Position numbers and translations under genes: made by a program
In this document: one piece after another, positions 58,906 to 64,000 of the stretch
How the letters are laid out: each line of letters starts with the position of its first letter
How positions within the stretch are numbered: the first letter of the stretch is position 1
DNA from: Sympetrum striolatum
Lineage: Eukaryota > Arthropoda > Insecta > Odonata > Libellulidae
Assembly: GCA_947579665.1 (NCBI GenBank)
Contig: OX388352.1
Span: 37,380,216 to 37,444,215, forward strand
DNA length: 64,000 nucleotides
Reading direction: 5' to 3'
Notes under the pieces: model-generated
The model's input: the letters and a program-made list of their open reading frames with translations, nothing else
What the model was told of the DNA's origin: nothing
Databases searched by the model: none

Positions 58906-60903
58906 TTCAGGTCAAGAAGAGTAAACTCTACCATATATGGAGACTCTGCTATAGGGTAAGTGCAACTGCAACTGAAGCGTGACATCAGCATTTGCACTGT
59001 GAAAGGAAGAGTGTGTCCTGAGCACAAAATCAGGAAAAAGGCATATTGTGTCACCCTTGTGACGAATGAGGCAGAAGAATCTGTGGTTTCAATTGGACTA
59101 TCATGACTGTGCAGCTGCTGAAGGTAATGGGTGGCATAGTTTATTTGAATTGGGACTAGTTTGTATTACATTTTTTTATCTTTCTCATAAATATGATAAT
59201 CATACAGTAGTTATTCTGCTAGAGTTATGATAATAAATCCTTAGTTACAATGAAATAAGCTCTCATTGGAGACAGAAACACAGAAAGTGATAGAGAAGGA
59301 AGTCCTGATAAATCTCACAAATAGCCCTGCTCTAAGGTTGCTAGATGCTGTAAAATGTTAGAATTGGCCATCCACTATTGTATTTCTGCCATTTGTAATG
59401 ACTGAAATATCTTATTATTATATAATATCTTATATTATATCATACTTTTTATGAAATAGCTACAATGTTACTGCATAATAGTGAATGCATCTAGATCCTA
59501 TATATTAAGGCAATAAAAGTAATGTTTGATGAGGACCTATCTGTTATTACAGTGTTATTAATCTTATGAAATGACTAGTATTATAAATATTATAATCATG
59601 CCAAGATACTCTATCAGACAATACCTTTCACCAACTTTCATTACTGAATGCTATCCACTGAGTTATTTTTATATTTATTTTCACCTTATAGTACACAATA
59701 TGTAGGAAGCTTCATTAGAAATATTAAAATGTCATGCATAGGTAACATAACCTCGAATCAGTCATGATGGTAGAAGATGCTTCTAATTCATTAAGTTGCA
59801 TCTGCAAGCCTTCAGCATGGCATTTCTGTGATGTTTTTTACTGGAGGCACACTTACTTCAAAGAAGCCCAGTAAAAATAATTAAATAAATATGCTCATTT
59901 GAGGCCAAACAATAGCTTGTCCAATTTTCAACATTACGAATTATCCAATTTCAGGTGGCTGTAAGCATGCTATGGCATTCATAATGTGGGTCACCGGGAG
60001 GAGTGAGGAGCCATCTCCTGCAGACATTGAATGCTACTAGAAGAAGCCCAGACTCTCCAAAGCTGTTACCAAAGGAAATTTCGTGATTGCATCCGATTTT
60101 GCACATAGGATTGAGGGATGTGCCCAATGGATGCCAGATTGTCATCATTGATGTACAAATCTATTTCAGAAGACCCTATGAATTCCTGTGAGAATTTAGG
60201 GCTTCACTATTTAGCAGCAAAATTTTTTAAAAGAACAAAGATTGATGTCATCCCTGATAAATTTTTATCTTTTGCTGCCTCAAGCATGGATGACGAATTA
60301 TGTAAAAAGGCAGAGAAGCTAGTAGTTAGCAAAGGTGATTGTCCCATGTGGCATGAGCTACTTTGGAAAAGCCACCTCTAGATTGAAGGAAGGGACATCT
60401 TGCCATACAACTGGGACTTTGGTTAACTAAATGTTAGGTGGGGAAAATTTGTTTGAGTAGGCAGCAATGCTGCGGGGTAGATAGCTGAAGGCTAAAGTGG
60501 CTGTAGCTTTTTCCAAGGCTCTGAAAATACATTTCTTTCAATAAGGAGGCAGCATGATTCCAGTTGTCCCATTTTTGCTGCATCAGCAGATAGTGTGTGC
60601 AGTGACTTCACTGTTGAAATAAAATGTATGTCCTAGGAAAATACTATTAATAACTATATGGCTGATGGAGTAATTTCAAAGAAAGTTAAGATGCAAATGC
60701 AGCTACAGATGCATTTGATGAAGAAGCAGAAGGGTGTGCTTTGTGTAAAACATTCTACCTCTGAAGGAGGCAATCACTTTGAGTACTACTGGGAACAATA
60801 TAATGCCAAATTTGTGGCCAATGAATTACTTAGTGCAACTGAGTTTTGGAAGTGTGTTCTTTTCCCCAGATTTTTTTCCATGTATAAAAGAACTTCAAAC
60901 TGA
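58906..60903 (+). pseudogene. SWIM zinc finger + YqaJ-like nuclease gene (ISL2EU-type transposon second gene), decayed
   Basis: Exon A (58906-59123) reads VNSTIYGDSAIG, an in-frame TAA (58957), VQLQLKRDISICTVKGRVCP and EHKIRKKAYCVTLVTNEAEE. A one-base shift near 59095 leads to HDCAAAEG. A GT-AG intron (59124-59954) divides the Gly codon. Exon B continues GGCKHAMAFIMWV, so together they form a SWIM-type zinc-binding core (C..C ... C.H). After SEEPSPADIECY and a stop (60038) comes a frameshift near 60120. Then CKKAEKLVVSKGDCPMWHEL precedes the YqaJ nuclease fold. PIFAASADSVCSDFTVEIKC (about 60562-60624) carries the D...ExK catalytic signature. It continues MQMQLQMHLMKKQKGVLCVK and ATEFWKCVLFPRFF to the end. 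YqaJ proteins are lambda-exonuclease-like nucleases. Their pairing with a transposase (61.1-62.0 kb) is typical of ISL2EU transposons. At least three stops and two frameshifts mark it as dead. Upstream exons were not found. Confidence 0.85.
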
Positions 60904-61079
60904 AAATTTTTATGGGTAATAATGATATTTTAATTGCATATTTTTTCTTAGCATTGCAAATAAAACATTTTATTGTAAACAAAACCTCTTATGCACTTTA
61001 TTGGATTGAATTTGAATGTTACAGTTGTAAAATATGTTACATACATAAACAAAGCATATTACTTTACTTCTTTAGCAAC

Positions 61080-62034
61080 TACCTTTGTAAATTTATTTAT
61101 CCTGTGGATGTTATTATTATATTATCCAAGCAACCAATGAGGGAATGGATCACTGTAGAATGGGGTAATAGTATTTTTAAATCCCTGTACCTCTTCACTA
61201 GTCTCTCTACATGTATTCTCGATGCTGCTATCCTTTTTGTGTGCAGAACCTCAGGTTGAGTTAGTTTGGAACCAGCATTGACACTGGGTGGCCTCACTAA
61301 CTTGCAATTTTTTGCAGCCAGCAGACTCTCAGAGAGTTCTCAATGTTTTTAAAGCCCATGACCACACAGTTATCAGGCAACTTATCCAAAAAATCATTGT
61401 AAAAAAGTTTTTGGTCACTTATTCTTCCACCATAGCCTTTTGAAATGTAATTTATGTAGTCAATGGGGTGAACATGAAACCAATTATTTAATGGTGTTAC
61501 ACTTTTTCTATTCACTCCATGTTAAAGCTTGTTTAATAAGATTGTAAGGCTCCTGAATCTGAATTTCAAAGTAGTCTATTATGGATTGCACATTGCTGTA
61601 ATTTTCCCTGAAGGATATAGGTAAAGCAAATTTATTAGGCTTGGCAAAAAATATCAAATCTGAAAACACTTGTCAAGAAAAGGTTTTGTGCTATGAAAAA
61701 TTGAGGCAACCCTTGTATTACTGAGGAATTGATCTCCTAGCCTCTCAAAACTGTTATTGAGTTTTATTTTCATCAGTGTAATAAACATATCTCTAGTTGG
61801 CATAGACAAAGTTTTAGACAGTAAGTAAATAACATGCATTTGTTTCTTTGGTATTCCAAGGTATTGTTTCGGGTATTGTGCAATTAAATTGAGAACATTA
61901 TTTGAAATGGGACCTTTGGAGCTGCACGATGAATCTGTAATTTCCTCAGATGATCTAATAATTGAATATTGAGATGAGTCATCCTCACCACTGCCATAAA
62001 TTTCACTGAACAAAATTTTTTCTGTAACACTCAC
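61080..62034 (-). pseudogene. ISL2EU-type DDE transposase, decayed
   Basis: Read on the minus strand: MSVTEKILFSEIYGSGEDDS (start 62034), IPKKQMHVIYLLSKTL and MPTRDMFITLMKIKLNNSFE, then LGDQFLSNTRVASIF. After a frame change it reads PISFRENYSNVQSIIDYFEI and LIKQALTWSE, then a stop (about 61510). Next come YINYISKGYGGRISDQ, FLDKLPDNCVVMGFKNIEN, then RPPSVNAGSKLTQPEV and TKRIAASRIHVERLVKRYRD. The G.GGR.SD block, the ...VM.(DR)GF..IE block and the HVER block correspond to the DDE catalytic domain of ISL2EU/PHIS-group transposases. The Asp-Arg expected before GFKNIE is missing, which removes a probable catalytic residue. It faces the SWIM/YqaJ gene tail-to-tail, with 176 bp between them. An N-terminal THAP-type DNA-binding domain was not found. 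Confidence 0.84.
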
Positions 62035-62089
62035 TTTTTACACTCTTAAAATTTATTTATTCCGAATTTTCATTCCTTCATAATTTTAT

Positions 62090-63120
62090 TCTTATTTTTA
62101 ACAAAGAATGAATGAAGTTAGTTTTTCCTATAAAAAGCCAGGTTAATCAATTCTTTTGGAAGGGCATTGGAAATTTTAAATGACCAATTATCACTGAAAT
62201 AAAAAGTACACCATTTAGGTAGATCATCCAGCTGGGATGTAGAAGGGACAAAAATTCTAAAAATTGATAATATTCTCAGTTTTCTTTAAAGAAGTTCATC
62301 TATTAACTTAGCTTCAAAACCATTATTTATGCAATATATTTAATGGTTGAAGGTCCATTATTTAAATCAGATTCTGATATTGTGATATGAGTTAGATAAT
62401 GGTTGAGAGCATGAAATGAAGAATGTTTATGGGCAGGGTGATGGTTAGAGGAGACGGGGATGGTGTGGTGTGTACAGGTGGGCTGGCAAAAGATTGAAAA
62501 GGTTATTTTATTATTAATTTGGTAGAGGTAGAGGTCCAGAAAATTTAGCGAAAGATTGTTTTCCACTCTTACCTGAATTTGATTGATGTTTGAATAATGT
62601 TCAGGTAAGAGTAAAATTCCAAAAGTTGTGTTCCCGTATCATTCCAAACACGCAGAATGTTGTTCATGTATCTGTACCAACATTAAAAATAGTATAAATA
62701 TTTACAACTAGAACTAAACAATTTATGATACAAGAGAATTCATGAAAATATTTGCTAGTACAGGGGAAAGCGGAGATCCCATGGCGAGACCTTTGTTTTG
62801 CTTGTAAAAAATGTCCTTAAATTTAAAGAAATTTTGTTAGGTAAAAATGTCAATTAGTTTTAAATAATCTTGTATAAAATTACTGTTCATCTTGGCATTA
62901 TGGGGTTGGACTTTGATGATGACAGTATAAAAGCCCTGGAAAATCACAAATTGATTGGAATTACTTGTTTCTCAAGAGGAGTGTACACATTGCGATAAAA
63001 GTTGACCAAATGAGAGAGAATGACATTTTCAAATGATCTTAACTTAATTTGGTCAACTGTATGATTTTTGATTGATGATACATTCTATTCCAATATTGTA
63101 GAATAATGTGACTAGTGAAG
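62090..63120 (-). pseudogene. Penelope-like retroelement reverse transcriptase fragment
   Basis: Read on the minus strand: FENVILSHLVNFYRNVYTPL (about 63000-63060), NSNFIQDYLKLIDIFT, a stop, FYKQNKGLAMGSPLSPVLAN (about 62770-62830). Then RYMNNILRVWN takes the place of the catalytic YVDDI box (about 62645-62680). Then come ENNLSLNFLDLYLYQINNK, an HHPAHKHSSFHALNHYLTH stretch, and finally YFSDNWSFKISNALPKELIN (about 62140-62210). KxGLxMGSPLSPxLAN followed by a NFLD...HP..HK segment is the signature of Penelope-like RTs. The GIY-YIG endonuclease that normally follows is absent. The element ends where the neighbouring transposase begins, suggesting truncation. Several stops and the YMNN substitution make it inactive. 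Confidence 0.8.
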
Positions 63121-63178
63121 AAACCACCTAAAAATATGCCATGGCAAAATTATGTGCTCATGGGAAATGTGGGTTTAA

Positions 63179-63684
63179 TGTCGTAATTGTCAATGATTAC
63201 GACCGGCTATACGAGGACGGTCGGAGCAGGTGAGGCGATGAAAGCATGGGTCTCGCACGCGTCGGTGAGGGAAAGAACGCTATAACCACTATAGGAGGAT
63301 TTATTGTGGCGCCTAGGGGTGGACGATAGGAGTTGCTCCTTAAGGCCGCTGCACAGACGCGTTCACTGTATCCAAGCATCTCTCTGGAAGCTTCCACGTC
63401 ACAATCCTTTGACCGGACTCAGTATAGAAGCCCGTGGATATTTTGGAAAAGTGAGAGCATCCGTCGTTCTTGCTTGCTGACAGTGTCTGCCTAAAGACTT
63501 CGGCCAGGATTCCCCGCATCTCGACCAACCCCGTAAGGGCTTCTTCCGTTCCCCAACAGAAGGTGCAACGAAATCGAGTCATCCAAGGCAGTAATAACGT
63601 AAGAACAAATAAACTGATTATTCTCATCTTGAATCCAAGAGTATAATTTAATTAAATTCCTAAAGCCGACCCACGGCTACGACA
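63179..63684 (+). mobile_element. 5' long terminal repeat of an LTR retrotransposon
   Basis: It begins TGTCGTA and ends TACGACA, the TG...CA inverted termini of an LTR. Two bases later comes TTGGTGTCAGGTG, resembling the tRNA primer-binding site of many Ty3/Gypsy-type elements. A polyadenylation-like AAATAAA lies at about 63607-63613. The segment is GC-richer than its surroundings and has no gene. The matching 3' LTR would lie beyond the window, so the length and the target duplication cannot be checked here. Confidence 0.68.
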
Positions 63685-64000
63685 ATTGGTGTCAGGTGTT
63701 TTTAAGCGGTACGAACTCGAATCTTCATTCGCTCCTGTTCATGTTTTCCTGAATTCATTTGCTCCCGTTCATGTTTTTATGCGGTTCGAACGCCGCACAG
63801 TGGGGCCAAATCCCAAAAAGGTGGTCATTATGAGAAAAAAAAAGTTCGGGGATATGATTTATTTTTAAATGCTAAGCAAGTAAATTGTTTAAGCCGCCGA
63901 GAAATGCATTCAAAATGCAGGTAAGTATGCACATGTCTGTAAAAATCAATAACAAAGTGAAAGGTTTGCAGCTCGGATGCCTAACCATGCTTTCGCTTCG
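63685..64000 (+). mobile_element. LTR retrotransposon internal region (start only)
   Basis: It follows the LTR with the primer-binding-site-like sequence. It holds two copies of TTCATTYGCTCCYGTTCATG TTTT (about 63726 and 63757) in the leader. A donor-like CAG/GTAAGTATG lies at about 63919, suggesting a spliced leader or a short first exon. No Gag or Pol domain is reached before the window ends. Confidence 0.5.

Noticed and set aside
1..64000. CRISPR array, bacterial operons, riboswitches, rho-independent terminators
   Set aside because: No regularly spaced repeats with unique spacers and no prokaryotic gene organisation; the window is animal nuclear DNA.

Overview
This window looks like about 64 kb of an A+T-rich animal nuclear genome, most likely an arthropod. 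The grounds are low gene density, spliceosomal intron/exon junctions, long microsatellites, tRNA-derived SINEs and many different decayed transposable elements. I see no intact host protein gene, rRNA gene, CRISPR array or bacterial-style operon. The species cannot be fixed from sequence alone. Nearly everything identifiable is mobile-element sequence, much of it frameshifted, 5'-truncated or nested.

Layout. 1-2.1 kb: nothing recognised. 2.1-3.0 kb: a small inverted-repeat element and a GC-rich tandem motif cluster. 3.3-5.25 kb: a frameshifted R2-superclade non-LTR retrotransposon on the minus strand. 6.2-7.0 kb: first of four copies of a repeat with a (TG/CA)n tract and an internal ~316-bp tandem unit (others at 19.7, 35.5 and 40.5 kb). 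7.4-10.7 kb: a long relic of a CR1/L2/Jockey-type non-LTR retrotransposon (endonuclease, RT, conserved 3' UTR). Further pieces of such elements lie at 17.7, 21.4, 24.7, 36.2, 42.1 and 43.5 kb. 22.85-24.13 kb: a deleted pogo-type DNA transposon with TA target duplication and TIRs. 30.5-31.8 kb: a GC-elevated stretch with splice-like signals and a coding remnant. 32.33-34.61 kb: a hAT-like element with perfect 8-bp target duplication, itself holding a 93-bp insertion with 13-bp duplication. 37.7-38.2 kb: relic of a Helitron protein N-terminus. 39.6 kb: head-to-head palindrome of a tRNA-derived SINE. 44.88-46.08 kb: a long foldback element with 8-bp duplication, containing a second inverted-repeat element with TAA duplication. 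48.37-50.42 kb: two head-to-tail Helitrons sharing an exact junction; the first carries a SINE with its own target duplication. 55.6-57.9 kb: satellite-like repeats and two palindromes.

The most coherent gene set is at the right end. A split, decayed plus-strand gene at 58.9-60.9 kb encodes a SWIM-type zinc finger followed by a YqaJ-like nuclease domain, across a GT-AG intron. It faces a decayed minus-strand DDE transposase at 61.1-62.0 kb. Transposase plus YqaJ nuclease is the gene content of ISL2EU-type DNA transposons, so I read the pair as one ancient element. A Penelope-like RT fragment follows at 62.1-63.1 kb. A 506-bp LTR with a primer-binding-site-like sequence then begins a plus-strand LTR retrotransposon that runs off the window.

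These elements do not work together as a pathway. The window is a layered record of insertions whose nesting gives relative ages (hAT older than its 93-bp insert; Helitron array older than its SINE; outer foldback older than its inner element). Identifications rest on protein motifs and repeat structure read by eye. Element names at clade level are inference.
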